Part shown: one piece after another, positions 8,339-18,006 of the stretch | Position numbering within the stretch: the first letter of the stretch is position 1 | Layout of the letters: every line of letters starts with the position of its first letter | From: Actinomyces bovis | Lineage (GTDB): Bacteria > Actinomycetota > Actinomycetes > Actinomycetales > Actinomycetaceae | Direction of reading: 5' to 3' | DNA length: 64,000 nt | Assembly: GCF_900444995.1 (NCBI RefSeq) | Contig: NZ_UAPQ01000009.1 | Span: 124,001-188,000 of the forward strand | Position numbers and translations under genes: made by a program | The notes under the pieces: generated by a model | What the model saw: the letters and a program-made list of their open reading frames with translations, nothing else | Told to the model about the DNA's origin: nothing | Database searches by the model: none

Positions 8339-10359
8339 TCCTGGTCACCGTCCTTTCCGCTGGTGGCCTCGGCTTCGACCGCCAGACCGCCCTCCTGAGC
8401 GGCCTGACGCTGTTCTGCCTTGCGGCGAGCCAGGGATCCGGCGACCGCCCCCGCTATGGCCTCACGGCCTTTGCCATAGGCTTCCAAACTGCGGGCGCCT
8501 AGGTGCTCAGGGTCTAGACCGGAGAGCCTGTGCCCCTGGCCGAAGAACGGGAAGCGCAGAATAAAGGCCATCATTGGGTGGGTGAACAAGAAGATGACCA
8601 GCAAATCCACGACGGTGGTCACGCCCAGGGTGAAGGCGAAGCCCTGCACGCCGCCTACAGCCAAGAAGTAGAGCACGACGGCCGCAACTAGGTTCACGGA
8701 GTCTGACACCACGATGGTTTGGCGAGCGTGCTTCCAGCCTTCGTCCACTGCGGCTCGCAGAGTGCGGCCCAGGCGGACCTCGTCACGGATTCGTTCGAAG
8801 TAGATGATGAAGGAGTCCATGGTTATACCAATGGACACGATCAGTCCGGCCACACCTGCCAAGGAGAGGCGGTAGCCCATGGACCAGCTGAGCAGGGCGA
8901 TGACGACGTAGGTTATTACGGCGGCCATCAGCAAGGACGCCACCGCCACGATGGACAGGCCGCGGTACTGCCAGGCCAGGTAGACGATGATGAGCAGGAA
9001 GCCGATCACTCCGGCGATCAGGCCGTTGCGCAGCTGTTCGGTGCCCAGGGTCGCGGAGATCTGCTGCTCGGACTGGACCGTGAAGGTCAGAGGCAGCGAA
9101 CCGAAGGAGAGCTGGTTGGCCAGGGTGTTGGCCCCGGCCTGCTTGAATCCGCCGGAAATCTGCACGCGCCCGTCAGTGATGCCATTAGTGACACCCTCGG
9201 CAAAACCGGAGGCCATAATGGTCAAGCCATCCAAGACGATGGCGAACTGTGCCTTTTCACTGTTGTGGGTCGTCGGGGTGCTCTGGGGCTTGCCCTTGGC
9301 CGCAGCGGCCTCAGCCTTGGCGGCATCACGGAACGCGATGAGGCGCTTGGAGACCTCTGCGAAAGTCTGGGTACCCTTGTCGTCGAACTCCAGGTTCACC
9401 ACCCATTTATTTGTGGTTTTCCCCTGACTAGTGGTCTCCAGACCTGACTGGGCGTTCTTGATCTCGGTGCCCGCAATATCGGCTGGGCCCAGCAGGTAGG
9501 TGGTGCCACTGCCGTCCTTGGCGCAGGAGATGACCGCCTTGGTAGGGTCCTGCGGTCCGCCTTTGAGATTCTGCTCCGCGGTGCAGTCCGTCATGTAGGC
9601 GTCGTAAAGCATCTTCTCGGTCAGGGAGGCGTCCGAGGAGCTGTCCTGGCTCGTGGCATTCAACGGTGTGTCAGTCACCTGGCCGTCGCCGTTGGCGTCA
9701 GCGTAACGGGTGGCAACTTGCTCGGCCGTTACCGTGGGCACGGCGGTGGGTGTGGCACTGGCCTCCGGTGCGGCTGTGCTGGGCTGGTCCGCGGCCGCCT
9801 CAGCGGTTTCAGTGGGAGTTGGCTCAGGAGTCGGCGAGGCCGTCTCGCTGTCGGTTGAAGGTGCGGTAGCCCCATCGGTTGGCGCAGCACTGGCGCTAGC
9901 ACTGGCCGCTGCCGAGGCGGCCTGCGCCGCAATCCTGTTCTGCGCCTCTGCGATCCGGGTTGCTGAACCGCGCAGGATCCGCAGTACGGGCCGGAAGTAC
10001 AGGACGGCGGAGGTGCGCACCAGCTCAAGGGTCTCGGCGCTGGGGGATCCAGGCAGAGACACCACGATGTTCTGACCACCCTGCCGGGAGATCTGGGCTT
10101 CAGCCACACCCGAGGCGTCAACGCGCTGACGGATAATGTTAATGGCCTCATCCACGTTTTTATCGGTGATCTCGGAGCCATCAGTGGTGGTGGGCGTAAG
10201 GATCAGCTGGGTGCCGCCCTCAAGGTCCAGGGCTAAGCCAGGGGTCATGGAGGTGCGCTTGGTGGCCGCACCGTAGACCAGCAGGCCATAAGCCAGCGCA
10301 ATGATCAGCAACAAGGCCGTGATGACGCGGCCTGGACGCTTTAACTGTTTGGTGGACAC
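8335..10359 (-). CDS. secD: protein translocase subunit SecD
   Basis: Large subunit of the SecDF accessory translocase. An N-terminal helix (about 12-32) is followed by the LDLEGGTQLIL motif, the P1 periplasmic domain, and a C-terminal block of transmembrane helices with GVAGLIVSIGITMDSFIIYFERIRDE. The external domain is interrupted at about residues 145-215 by a low-complexity Ala/Ser/Thr/Pro stretch, probably a flexible surface linker; such insertions are common in actinobacterial SecD. The GTG start at 10359 is preceded by AGGAAGGG. It lies 45 bases downstream of yajC and overlaps secF. Confidence 0.97.
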   Translation of the reverse strand: MSTKQLKRPGRVITALLLIIALAYGLLVYGAATKRTSMTPGLALDLEGGTQLILTPTTTDGSEITDKNVDEAINIIRQRVDASGVAEAQISRQGGQNIVVSLPGSPSAETLELVRTSAVLYFRPVLRILRGSATRIAEAQNRIAAQAASAAASASASAAPTDGATAPSTDSETASPTPEPTPTETAEAAADQPSTAAPEASATPTAVPTVTAEQVATRYADANGDGQVTDTPLNATSQDSSSDASLTEKMLYDAYMTDCTAEQNLKGGPQDPTKAVISCAKDGSGTTYLLGPADIAGTEIKNAQSGLETTSQGKTTNKWVVNLEFDDKGTQTFAEVSKRLIAFRDAAKAEAAAAKGKPQSTPTTHNSEKAQFAIVLDGLTIMASGFAEGVTNGITDGRVQISGGFKQAGANTLANQLSFGSLPLTFTVQSEQQISATLGTEQLRNGLIAGVIGFLLIIVYLAWQYRGLSIVAVASLLMAAVITYVVIALLSWSMGYRLSLAGVAGLIVSIGITMDSFIIYFERIRDEVRLGRTLRAAVDEGWKHARQTIVVSDSVNLVAAVVLYFLAVGGVQGFAFTLGVTTVVDLLVIFLFTHPMMAFILRFPFFGQGHRLSGLDPEHLGARSLEAYGKGREAIAGAVAGSLARRKAEQRQAAQEGGLAVEAEATSGKDGDQE

Positions 10360-10404
10360 GGGGTCCCTTCCTGGTAATCAGCGGGGCTAACGCCCCGGGG
10401 CTTG

Positions 10405-10782
10405 TCAGGCCTGCTGGTCTGGCACGTCGTTAGTGGCAGGCTCCGTCACAGGTGCCTCAGCGGCAGTGTCGATTGCAGTCTGGGACTCTGCGGTCTCAGT
10501 AGCCGCAGCAAAAGGCGGCTCCTCTGCACCGAGCAAGGCGCGCTTGTGCCACAGGGACTCGTCACCCAGGGGCGTGGCGAGTGTGACTACGTCACCGTCA
10601 ACCTCCACGAGCTTGCCGTAGAAGCCGGAATGAGTGCGCACCCAGGTACCAGGGACCATGGCTTCTTCCAGCCGACGGTCCTGCTCAGCCTGCATCTTCT
10701 CCTGCTGGCGCCGGGCGAGACGAGTCATGAGCCAGAAACCACCGCCCATGATTACGAGCATCAAAATCAGCGTGGGATCCAT
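10405..10782 (-). CDS. yajC: preprotein translocase subunit YajC
   Basis: Small single-span membrane protein that joins the SecDF complex. An N-terminal helix (about 4-20) is followed by a basic RLARRQQEKMQ stretch and the YajC core V-x-P-G-T-W-V-R-T-H-S-G-F-Y-G. The C-terminal 35 residues are an acidic Ala/Glu/Thr-rich tail. The ATG at 10782 is preferred over the GTG at 10791 because a GAGG sits 8 bases before it. It heads the yajC-secD-secF-apt unit. Confidence 0.93.
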   Translation of the reverse strand: MDPTLILMLVIMGGGFWLMTRLARRQQEKMQAEQDRRLEEAMVPGTWVRTHSGFYGKLVEVDGDVVTLATPLGDESLWHKRALLGAEEPPFAAATETAESQTAIDTAAEAPVTEPATNDVPDQQA

Positions 10783-10946
10783 CGGGCACACCTCAATGTT
10801 GGGAACTTGACATCAGGAGTCTAGGCCACCCGGAGGACTACGCCGCTCTCAAGGCCAATTTGTAGCCCGCACGTAAGGCAAACCACATAATCTGACCGCG
10901 GGTTGCGACGCTTCCATCGCAGCGGATCATCAGCAGCAAACGCCCT

Positions 10947-11978
10947 TCAACTAAACAGGCCACCATCCGTTGGAGCTTCCAAACCCAAGTGGCTGTAAGC
11001 CGCGGGGGTCGCGGATCGCCCTCTGGGAGTGCGCACCACTAAGCCCTCGCGGACGAGGTATGGCTCCGCCACCGTCTCCACCGTTTCCGGCTCCTCCCCC
11101 ACGCTCACCGCCAGCGTCGTGAGTCCAACCGGGCCGCCTCCAAAACGGGTGCATAGGGCGTGCAATACCTGCCGGTCCAGGCGATCCAGCCCCAGCGCGT
11201 CCACCTCAAAGATCTTAAGGGCGCCTTGGGTTGCCTCCAGATCCAGCTGTCCTGGGGTGCCATGCACTTCAGCCCAGTCCTGCACCCGGCGCAGTAGTCG
11301 GTTGGCGATGCGTGGTGTCCCCCGAGAGCGGCGAGCTAACTCACTGGCGGCGTCTTCGGCTAGGCGGACCCCCAGAAGCCCTGCTGAGCGTTTGAGGATT
11401 CGCGCCAGTTCGCTAGGGCCGTAGTAGTCAAGGTGTCCGGTAAAGCCAAAGCGGTCCCGCAGGGGTGCAGGCAACAGACCGGCGCGAGTGGTTGCCCCTA
11501 CCACCGTAAATGGCGGCAGCGTAAGCGGGATGGAGGTGGCGCCGGGGCCCTTGCCCACCACGATATCCACCCGGTAATCCTCCATGGCCAAGTAGAGCAT
11601 TTCCTCTGCTGTGCGGGCCAGCCGGTGGATCTCGTCAATGAAAAGGACGTCCCCCTCCTCCAGAGAGGACAGAATCGCGGCTAAATCTCCGGCATGCTGG
11701 ATCGCGGGGCCGCTCGTCAAGCGCAGTGAGCCTTCCACTTCCGCTGCAATGATCATGGCGAGGGTGGTCTTTCCCAGTCCAGGTGGACCGGAGAGCAGCA
11801 CGTGATCTGGAGTGGTGCCACGGGACAGCGCAGCTCGCAGAACCACGGAGAGCTGGCCGCGCACCACTTCCTGGCCCACGAAGTCTTCAAGGCGCTTGGG
11901 CCGTAGTGCGGCCTCGGCTGCGCGTTCGGCGTCATCTGCGCCGCCACCAACCATGCGGCTTTCTTCCCAATCAGGCAC
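10947..11978 (-). CDS. ruvB: Holliday junction branch migration helicase RuvB
   Basis: AAA+ motor that drives branch migration of Holliday junctions together with RuvA. Walker [12 protein letters not shown] and Walker B FIDEIHRL are intact, followed by sensor 1 (GATTRAGLL), the RDRFGF arginine-finger region, and the C-terminal winged helix ([11 protein letters not shown], then TPRGR). The length of 343 residues is normal. The 5' end overlaps ruvA by 8 bases, and the order ruvC-ruvA-ruvB on one strand is the standard operon. Confidence 0.97.
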   Translation of the reverse strand: MPDWEESRMVGGGADDAERAAEAALRPKRLEDFVGQEVVRGQLSVVLRAALSRGTTPDHVLLSGPPGLGKTTLAMIIAAEVEGSLRLTSGPAIQHAGDLAAILSSLEEGDVLFIDEIHRLARTAEEMLYLAMEDYRVDIVVGKGPGATSIPLTLPPFTVVGATTRAGLLPAPLRDRFGFTGHLDYYGPSELARILKRSAGLLGVRLAEDAASELARRSRGTPRIANRLLRRVQDWAEVHGTPGQLDLEATQGALKIFEVDALGLDRLDRQVLHALCTRFGGGPVGLTTLAVSVGEEPETVETVAEPYLVREGLVVRTPRGRSATPAAYSHLGLEAPTDGGLFS

Positions 11979-12597
11979 GGTGTCCGCCTCCCAGCCAACG
12001 CAGCGCGGCTCGCAGCAGCTCGGGGATGCTCATATTCTCCCCACCGAGCCCCGCTTCCACTGCTGCTACGGCTTGGGTGGCTGCCGCCTCGTTCCAGCCG
12101 AGCTGGACCAGCGCGGCGACAACGTCCGGGTTTGAGGCACTCACTGGACTCGAGGTCGGCTCGGCAGCACTACTTACAGGCAGCCCTCCTCCCTGCACTG
12201 GGCCCAACTTGTCCCCGACGTCGATAATGACGCGCTGGGCTCCCTTGGGGCCGAGTCCGGGCACGCGTTTGAGAGCAGCGACATCCTGGCTGGCAATGGC
12301 GCGGCGCAAGGCATCTGGAGTGTGCACCGCCAGCATGGCCAGAGCCAGTTTGGCACCCACGCCCTTAGCCCCTAATAGCACTTGGAAACAGTCGCGCTCG
12401 TCGGCGTCGGCGAATCCGTAAAGGGTCATGGAGTCCTCGCGCACTATGAGCTCGGTGTACAGCAACGTCTCCTGTCCCACTCGCAGGCTAGCCAAAGTCG
12501 TGGGGGTGGCTAGCACCCGCAGCCCCGCTCCCCCGGTCTCTATGACCGCGGCGGTGAGGCTCAGGTCAATCACTTGGCCGCGCAGTGAGGAGATCAT
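11971..12597 (-). CDS. ruvA: Holliday junction binding protein RuvA
   Basis: Tetrameric DNA-binding protein that recognises the four-way junction and loads RuvB. The chain starts MISSLRG, has the OB-fold barrel in the first 65 residues, two helix-hairpin-helix motifs ([13 protein letters not shown] and [16 protein letters not shown]), and a C-terminal UBA-like RuvB-binding domain ([18 protein letters not shown]) after a Pro/Ser linker. The length of 208 residues is normal. Confidence 0.97.
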   Translation of the reverse strand: MISSLRGQVIDLSLTAAVIETGGAGLRVLATPTTLASLRVGQETLLYTELIVREDSMTLYGFADADERDCFQVLLGAKGVGAKLALAMLAVHTPDALRRAIASQDVAALKRVPGLGPKGAQRVIIDVGDKLGPVQGGGLPVSSAAEPTSSPVSASNPDVVAALVQLGWNEAAATQAVAAVEAGLGGENMSIPELLRAALRWLGGGHRA

Positions 12598-12702
12598 GGG
12601 CCTTTGCTCCCTCTCAGTTTCGCTGGACCAACCCGCTTGCTGGGTGGGCCGGAGTCTGCATACTCGCAGACCATTCGAACATCTGTGCGAACTCTAGCAG
12701 GG

Positions 12703-13368
12703 TCAGGTGGCCTTTCCTCGGTAACTGCGCCGCGGGTCAACCGCACCGGTGCGCCGGGAGGCCGCCTGAGCAGCAGCCCACTGGCGCTGAGCCGGGGTAC
12801 GGGCGCTGGCCCGCACTGCCCCACCGGCAGAGACCATCTCGGCGACGCCGTCAGCGCCGGTGCCCCCACCGCGCCAACCATGACAGATGGCTTGGGCCAA
12901 AGCGTCAGCGGCATCGGCTGGCTTGGGTGCGGCCTCCAGTCCCAAAATGCGCTGCACCATGGCCTGCACCTGGGCCTTATTGGCAGTACCTGAACCAGTG
13001 ACAGCTGCCTTCGCTTCTGAGGGGGTGTGCTGGGCAACCTCCAGCCCTGCACGCGCTCCTGCCACCATCACCACCCCCATCACCTGGGCCACGCCGATAA
13101 CTGAACGCAGATTGTCCTGCGCAAATACTCGCTCTACGGAGATGGCATTGGGGCCCAGCCGGGCGATCCAGTCATCCAGGGCCTCAGCGATCGCCAGGAG
13201 TCGCAACTCGGGACTGGAATGAGGCGCGGTGCGCACCACGCCCACCTCAACCAGGCGGGCGCGGCGGCGAGGGTCAATGTCCACACAGCCCAGACCACAA
13301 CGAGTCAGGCCGGGGTCCACGCCTAAGACGCGGAGCTGGCTGACAGCCGCTTGGCTGGAGGCTGGCAT
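12703..13368 (-). CDS. ruvC: Holliday junction endonuclease RuvC
   Basis: Resolvase that nicks Holliday junctions symmetrically. The acidic catalytic residues are visible: Asp in [12 protein letters not shown], Glu in [12 protein letters not shown], and the paired Asp in [12 protein letters not shown]. The ATG at 13368 is chosen because the longer ORF would begin with TTG inside yebC; this leaves 22 bases between yebC and ruvC. The C-terminal 45 residues or so form a basic Arg/Ala-rich tail beyond the usual end of the family. About 105 bases separate it from ruvA. Confidence 0.95.
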   Translation of the reverse strand: MPASSQAAVSQLRVLGVDPGLTRCGLGCVDIDPRRRARLVEVGVVRTAPHSSPELRLLAIAEALDDWIARLGPNAISVERVFAQDNLRSVIGVAQVMGVVMVAGARAGLEVAQHTPSEAKAAVTGSGTANKAQVQAMVQRILGLEAAPKPADAADALAQAICHGWRGGGTGADGVAEMVSAGGAVRASARTPAQRQWAAAQAASRRTGAVDPRRSYRGKAT

Positions 13369-13390
13369 GGTTGTTGAACGGACGGGAGAC

Positions 13391-14155
13391 TCAGTCCTCG
13401 CCAGCTTCAAGTTCCGCAGCCACCTCGGCGGAGATCTCAACCGAGGTGTAGACGTTCTGCACGTCGTCCAGGTCCTCCAGCGCGTCGATTAGACGCATCA
13501 CCTTCTTGGCCCCCTCTAGGTCCACCTCGACCTTGGTGCCAGCCACGAACTGGGACTCCGCAGATTCGTATTCCATGCCGGCTTCAGTGACGGCGTTGCG
13601 GACGGCTAGCAGGTCCGTGGGCTCGCAGATGACCTCAAAGGACTCTGCACCTTCCTCAACCTCGTCAGCACCGGCCTCAAGCACAGCCATAAGGATGGTG
13701 TCCTCGTCAATGCCTTCCGCCTTGGCGATCTCCACGATGCCCTTGCGGCTGAAGTTGTAAGCCACCGAACCAGGGTCCGCCAGGTTGCCACCGGTGCGAG
13801 TGAAGGCCACGCGCACATCGGAGGCAGCCCGGTTGCGGTTGTCTGTCAGGCACTCCACCAGGAAGGCGACGCCAGCGGGGCCGTAGCCCTCGTACATGAT
13901 GGTCTGCCAGTCGGCGCCACCGGCTTCTTCACCACTGCCGCGTTTGACGGCACGCGTGATGTTGTCTGCGGGCACGGAGTTCTTCTTGGCCTTTTGGATG
14001 GCGTCGAAGAGCGTCGGGTTGCCAGCGGGGTCACCGCCACCGGTGCGAGCCGCCACCTCGATGTTCTTGATGAGGCGCGCAAAAAGCTTGCCGCGCTTGG
14101 CGTCAATGGCGGCCTTCTTGTGCTTGGTGGTGGCCCACTTGGAGTGTCCCGACAT
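13391..14155 (-). CDS. yebC: YebC/PmpR family protein
   Basis: Member of the YebC/TACO1 family. The family is variously described as DNA-binding regulators or as factors that relieve ribosome stalling at proline-rich stretches. The N-terminus [24 protein letters not shown] is the family signature and the middle has [26 protein letters not shown]. The length of 254 residues is normal. A strong AGGAGG precedes the ATG. It lies directly upstream of ruvC, as in many bacteria. Confidence 0.95.
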   Translation of the reverse strand: MSGHSKWATTKHKKAAIDAKRGKLFARLIKNIEVAARTGGGDPAGNPTLFDAIQKAKKNSVPADNITRAVKRGSGEEAGGADWQTIMYEGYGPAGVAFLVECLTDNRNRAASDVRVAFTRTGGNLADPGSVAYNFSRKGIVEIAKAEGIDEDTILMAVLEAGADEVEEGAESFEVICEPTDLLAVRNAVTEAGMEYESAESQFVAGTKVEVDLEGAKKVMRLIDALEDLDDVQNVYTSVEISAEVAAELEAGED

Positions 14156-14322
14156 CTGTCCTCCTGGCTGTAGTTAGTGCCGCGCCCGACTCCGGACGCC
14201 TCGCTGCTGCCGTGAGCCCGGCTTGGCTCACGAAAATCCTCAGCAATCCTAACGCCAGCTGCCCCATCGGCCCGCACGCTCCAGGCTTGGTGCACTTATA
14301 CCGCGCGAGAACTTCCCCACGC

Positions 14323-14976
14323 TCAGTCCTCCTCCCTGAGGGACCTAAGTACGCCATCCCAGCCCGCAAGCAGCTGCCTGGCCAAGCTCGGCAAGGTGTG
14401 GGGGTAGACCGTTAGCCCCGCCGCGACGGCCTCGTCCAGTTCCTGAAAGCTCCACCAGCGCAGCGAATCCAAGACCTCACGCTCCATCTCGGTCCAACCA
14501 GTGCGGTCTAACTCGCCGTCGGCGTCGAGAAGCTGATCGGCCTTGGCAACGGCGCTGTCCTCCAGAATGGCTAGGAAGTAGAGCTCGTGCTGACGGCAGG
14601 TGACTAGGTTGAACTCAAAGCGGGAACTGCGCTGCAGCACAGGTCCTGCCAGCTCGCTGACGCCCAGCTGCAGGCCAGTCTCCTCTGCGAGCTCACGGCA
14701 AGCGCCATCTCTATGACTCTCACCTGCCAGCAGTCCGCCACCAGGCGTAAAAGCCCAACTGTGTGCCGCGTCAGAAAAGTCGTGGCCTTGTACCAACAAA
14801 ATCGCTGGTTCCGGCTCACGGCGCAGCACAATCACGCGCGCAGCATCCCGAGCTGGCAGCCCCTCGTGGTTCAGCTGCCATTCTTGGGGGTCCAGCAGTT
14901 CCTCCCAGTTAGCGGGTACCCGCCGCGAATCACGCCCGTCTAGGGCAGGTGCACAGCCGTGATCGTCTGCAATCAA
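14323..14976 (-). CDS. Nudix hydrolase
   Basis: Predicted pyrophosphohydrolase acting on a nucleoside-diphosphate-linked substrate. The Nudix box is complete: G-x5-E-x7-R-E-L-x-E-E-x-G-L, seen in the stretch from GGGLLAGE to CRELAEETGL (about residues 79-103). The N-terminal strand VIVLRREPEPAILLVQG and the C-terminal WWSFQEL segment fit the ADP-ribose/NTP pyrophosphatase-like subgroup, but the substrate is not determinable. The start is uncertain: the TTG at 14976 is the only obvious in-frame option near the upstream stop. The gene follows the PrsW gene by 3 bases, so the two are probably cotranscribed. Confidence 0.88.
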   Translation of the reverse strand: MIADDHGCAPALDGRDSRRVPANWEELLDPQEWQLNHEGLPARDAARVIVLRREPEPAILLVQGHDFSDAAHSWAFTPGGGLLAGESHRDGACRELAEETGLQLGVSELAGPVLQRSSRFEFNLVTCRQHELYFLAILEDSAVAKADQLLDADGELDRTGWTEMEREVLDSLRWWSFQELDEAVAAGLTVYPHTLPSLARQLLAGWDGVLRSLREED

Positions 14977-14979
14977 GGC

Positions 14980-16194
14980 TCAGGCCTGTCCCAAGAAGAC
15001 TCTGCGCCCCTTGACCACCCGGTCCAACAGTGCCTGCTCACGAAGCTGAAAGTCGGCTTCGGCGTGCCCCTGCATGGCGCGACGCCGCAGATTAGCTAAC
15101 TCGGATGAGGCTTTCTGGAAGTCCTCCATCGCAGCGCCTTGACGCGGCCCCATCCGACCAGCCCAAGCCCGGGCCAGCCGTCTACCAGTAAAGGTTGAAA
15201 GCATCTCAATCTCTGCGGGTACGAACCAGCCGGAGCTGGCGTAGTCGATCAGCCGGTTGCGCAGATTCTTCTGCTCAGCCGCGCGCAGAGCAACCACCAG
15301 GGCGACAAAGCCGATGAACAGCGGCATCTCCACCGCAAAGTAGGTCAAGGGCTGAGCCGCGAGCACACCGTTCCAGAAAGCATGCATAGCAATGGCGCCA
15401 GCCAGCCCTAAAGGGGCCATCCAGACCCAAGCTTGGCGGGACCGCATGCCGGTGCTTAGGCCCAGGGCCAGACCGGTGCTGGCGGTAAACATGATGTGAG
15501 CAAAAGGTGAAGCCACCCCGCGCAACACGAAGACCCTAACGATAGAGTCTTGGAACTTCACGAAGTAAAGGATGTTCTCCGCAAAGGCGAATCCCGCAGC
15601 GCTCACTGCGGCGTACACGACGCCGTCGACCGGCCCGTCAAAGTTGCGCCGCCAGATCAGGAAGATCAGCAACACCCCTAAACCCTTGGTGCATTCCTCA
15701 ATCAGCGGTGCGGTGATAACTATCGAGAAAGTGTTCGCCTGGTAGGGATCTCCGGTGGCGCCGTAGGCCAGTGAGGAGGCCGTGGTGTTCACAACCAGGG
15801 AGATCAGCGTGGCCACCCCAGCTCCCCACAGAAAAGCCATTAGCAGCACCCCAAAGGGCTCAGGCTCCCAGCGATCCACCCAGATCACAGATCCCAGCAC
15901 CATACCTAGCGGGATGAGAGCCAAAAGGGTCGGAAGCAGCAGGTTCGTAGCCCCACCAGCCTGCATGGCAATGAACCACAGCAGGATCAGCAGGCTTAAT
16001 CCCCCCACCGACGTGAGCCCATAGCGGGCGTAATCCTTACGGCGAGAACGCGCAATTGTCTCCGGCTGGGTCCAGGTCACGGAGTTCTCGTAGCTAATGC
16101 CCGGCGACTGGACCGGTTTCAAAGGCAAACTGCGGCCTTTAGGCGTGTATCCGGGGCGCGGCGCCCAGCCATTGGCTGGCCGGTACATGGTCAT
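14980..16194 (-). CDS. PrsW family intramembrane metalloprotease
   Basis: Polytopic membrane protein of the PrsW family, whose founding member cleaves an anti-sigma factor in Bacillus. About nine hydrophobic segments lie between residues 55 and 300. The expected polar motifs inside membrane spans are present: PLIEECTKG (EE pair), GFAFAENILY (E-N), FAHIMFTA (H) and AMHAFWNG (H-x-x-x-N). A basic C-terminal cytoplasmic tail of about 100 residues follows. The substrate here is unknown and no anti-sigma factor lies nearby. It overlaps the LemA-like gene by 4 bases. Confidence 0.9.
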   Translation of the reverse strand: MTMYRPANGWAPRPGYTPKGRSLPLKPVQSPGISYENSVTWTQPETIARSRRKDYARYGLTSVGGLSLLILLWFIAMQAGGATNLLLPTLLALIPLGMVLGSVIWVDRWEPEPFGVLLMAFLWGAGVATLISLVVNTTASSLAYGATGDPYQANTFSIVITAPLIEECTKGLGVLLIFLIWRRNFDGPVDGVVYAAVSAAGFAFAENILYFVKFQDSIVRVFVLRGVASPFAHIMFTASTGLALGLSTGMRSRQAWVWMAPLGLAGAIAMHAFWNGVLAAQPLTYFAVEMPLFIGFVALVVALRAAEQKNLRNRLIDYASSGWFVPAEIEMLSTFTGRRLARAWAGRMGPRQGAAMEDFQKASSELANLRRRAMQGHAEADFQLREQALLDRVVKGRRVFLGQA

Positions 16195-16817
16195 AGCTTC
16201 TCCTCGGACGCAGGGAGGCAGTTCGGGGTGGTTTCATCGTCGACGTCGAATGTGCCCGGACTGGGCGCATGACCAGCCAGGTGAAACAGGCGCACATCCC
16301 AGTTGGTGCGGATGCGCAGAGTCTCAGAGACGTGTGTGTCGTGAAAGCGCCGGGCGAGAACCAGTCGGTAGCAGCAGCGGTCCAGGCGTTCTAGGAGGCT
16401 GGCGGCTATCGGGTCCGGTTCCAACTCGGCACGAGTCTCTGCATCCAGGACTGCGCGCAGCACCCGCGAGAGGTCCGACTCCACCTGGGCTCGTACCCGC
16501 TCTTGCCCAATTGCACCGGTGGCGCGGTGCTCTGGATCTAGACCATCGTCAACCACAGGCGCTTCACTAGCCATGGCTTCCCGCGCTGCTTGGCTAAGGA
16601 GCGTGGCGGATGCCGGATCCAGAGCTTGACAGGCAGCCAGGTCCAAGGCCGCTTGGGCACGGTGCACCAGTTGGGATTCCAGGGTGGCGCGAGCACCAAG
16701 CACCTGGCGGTGGAGCCGGTCCACGCGCAGGGCTTTAGCGTTCAGGAGCCAGCCCAGCAGGGCCAGCACCAGGATGGCTGCCAGGATCAAGACCAGTATT
16801 GAGGAACTTGCGGGCAT
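16191..16817 (-). CDS. LemA-like single-span membrane protein next to pimA
   Basis: One N-terminal transmembrane helix (about 5-25) is followed by a long helical cytoplasmic region. The segment VDRLHRQVLGARATLESQLVHRA is laid out like the LemA helix (L-R-x-x-V-x-x-A-x-x-x-I-x-x-Q-L-x-x-R-x-x-L). The region near residues 160-190 (LARRFHDTHVSETLRIR) matches the ARRFYN-type helix of the actinobacterial proteins found beside pimA. The ATG at 16817 is preferred because TGGAG sits 7 bases upstream. It overlaps prsW by 4 bases and follows pimA by 1 base, so it is part of the PIM operon. Its function is unknown. Confidence 0.65.
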   Translation of the reverse strand: MPASSSILVLILAAILVLALLGWLLNAKALRVDRLHRQVLGARATLESQLVHRAQAALDLAACQALDPASATLLSQAAREAMASEAPVVDDGLDPEHRATGAIGQERVRAQVESDLSRVLRAVLDAETRAELEPDPIAASLLERLDRCCYRLVLARRFHDTHVSETLRIRTNWDVRLFHLAGHAPSPGTFDVDDETTPNCLPASEEKL

Positions 16818-16818
16818 C

Positions 16819-18006
16819 TCAGTTCTCCAGGGCATCGCGCAGCCGCCCTAGGACGGTGCGGCGTCCGGGTACAAGCGAAACCCGCGTATGGGCCGTGGAC
16901 AGGGCCATGTCATACACGTCTAGGACGGCGTCAGTTACTGCCGACCAGTCGTAGCGGCCCACTACGCCATTGGCCGCCTGTACTCGAGCCAAAGCAGCAG
17001 GACGATCCTTGAGCGTGTCAGTGATGACGCGGGCCAGGTCAGCGCTGTCCTCATTGCGGAAAAGGGCACCGTAGCGGCCTTGGCCAAGCACATCGGAGAA
17101 AGCCTTGAGGTCTGAGGCGATCACGCAGGTTCCAGCAGCCATAGCCTCCACCAGCACGATGCCAAAGGACTCCCCGCCGGTCTGTGGCGCCACATAACAG
17201 GTAGCGGAGGTCAGGAGGGCAGCCTTGTCGGCGTCGGAGATTCCACCCAAGAAAACCACCCGGTCACCGTAGGGGGCCAGCAGCTCACGGCTGCGTTCGG
17301 CCTCCCCCCTGCCAGCGATGAGGAAACGTGCACCGGGCACCTGTTCCAGGACTGTTGGCACAGCGGCCGCTAAGACAGGCAGGCCTTTACGTGGTTCATC
17401 TATCCGCCCCAAGAAAGCAATGGTTGGTGCTTCTGGGGTGCCGGTGAAGCGCGGGTCCCTTTGAGCTTCGCGGAAAGGCTGCACATATACGCCGTTTGGA
17501 ATCACGACGGCGTCGCCCCCGTGGTACTGGATAAGGGTGCGGCGAGCCTCCTCCGAGACTGCTATGCGCGCCGTGAGCTTCTCCATCAAGGGCACGGCAG
17601 CTGGGGAAATAAACTCGCGCGCGTAGGAGCGTTCCAAAGCAGCATGGAAGGTGCCCACCACTGGACCTGTGGCCGCTTGGAGCGCCAACATGCCGACGCT
17701 GGGGGTGATGGGTTCGTGAATATGCAGCAGGTCAAACTCACCTTCTGCAAGCCAGCGTCGCACGGCGCGCATGGCCTTGGTGCCGAAGCTGAGCCGCGCC
17801 ACGGAGCCGTTGTAGGGAATAGCCACGGAAGCGCCAGCACTGGTGAACCACTCGGGTAGCTCCGCCAGGGCACTGTCTGAGGAGACTGGAGCCAGTACCT
17901 GGACCTCGTGTCCCCGCCTGCGAAGTTCTCCCGCCAGGTCCATGACATGTACCTGCACGCCGCCCGGAGCGTCAAAGGAGTAGGGGCAAACAATGCCGAT
18001 CCTCAT
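16819..18006 (-). CDS. pimA: phosphatidylinositol alpha-mannosyltransferase PimA
   Basis: GT4 glycosyltransferase that adds the first mannose from GDP-mannose to the 2-position of phosphatidylinositol at the inner face of the membrane, starting PIM synthesis. The N-terminus has CPYSFDAPGGVQVHV, the PimA hallmark, and IPYNGSVARLSFG. The C-terminal domain has the nucleotide-sugar E-x7-E motif (GESFGIVLVEAMAAG) and the FLGRIDEPRKGL loop. The length of 395 residues fits. The ATG overlaps the patA stop by 4 bases. Confidence 0.95.
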   Translation of the reverse strand: MRIGIVCPYSFDAPGGVQVHVMDLAGELRRRGHEVQVLAPVSSDSALAELPEWFTSAGASVAIPYNGSVARLSFGTKAMRAVRRWLAEGEFDLLHIHEPITPSVGMLALQAATGPVVGTFHAALERSYAREFISPAAVPLMEKLTARIAVSEEARRTLIQYHGGDAVVIPNGVYVQPFREAQRDPRFTGTPEAPTIAFLGRIDEPRKGLPVLAAAVPTVLEQVPGARFLIAGRGEAERSRELLAPYGDRVVFLGGISDADKAALLTSATCYVAPQTGGESFGIVLVEAMAAGTCVIASDLKAFSDVLGQGRYGALFRNEDSADLARVITDTLKDRPAALARVQAANGVVGRYDWSAVTDAVLDVYDMALSTAHTRVSLVPGRRTVLGRLRDALEN

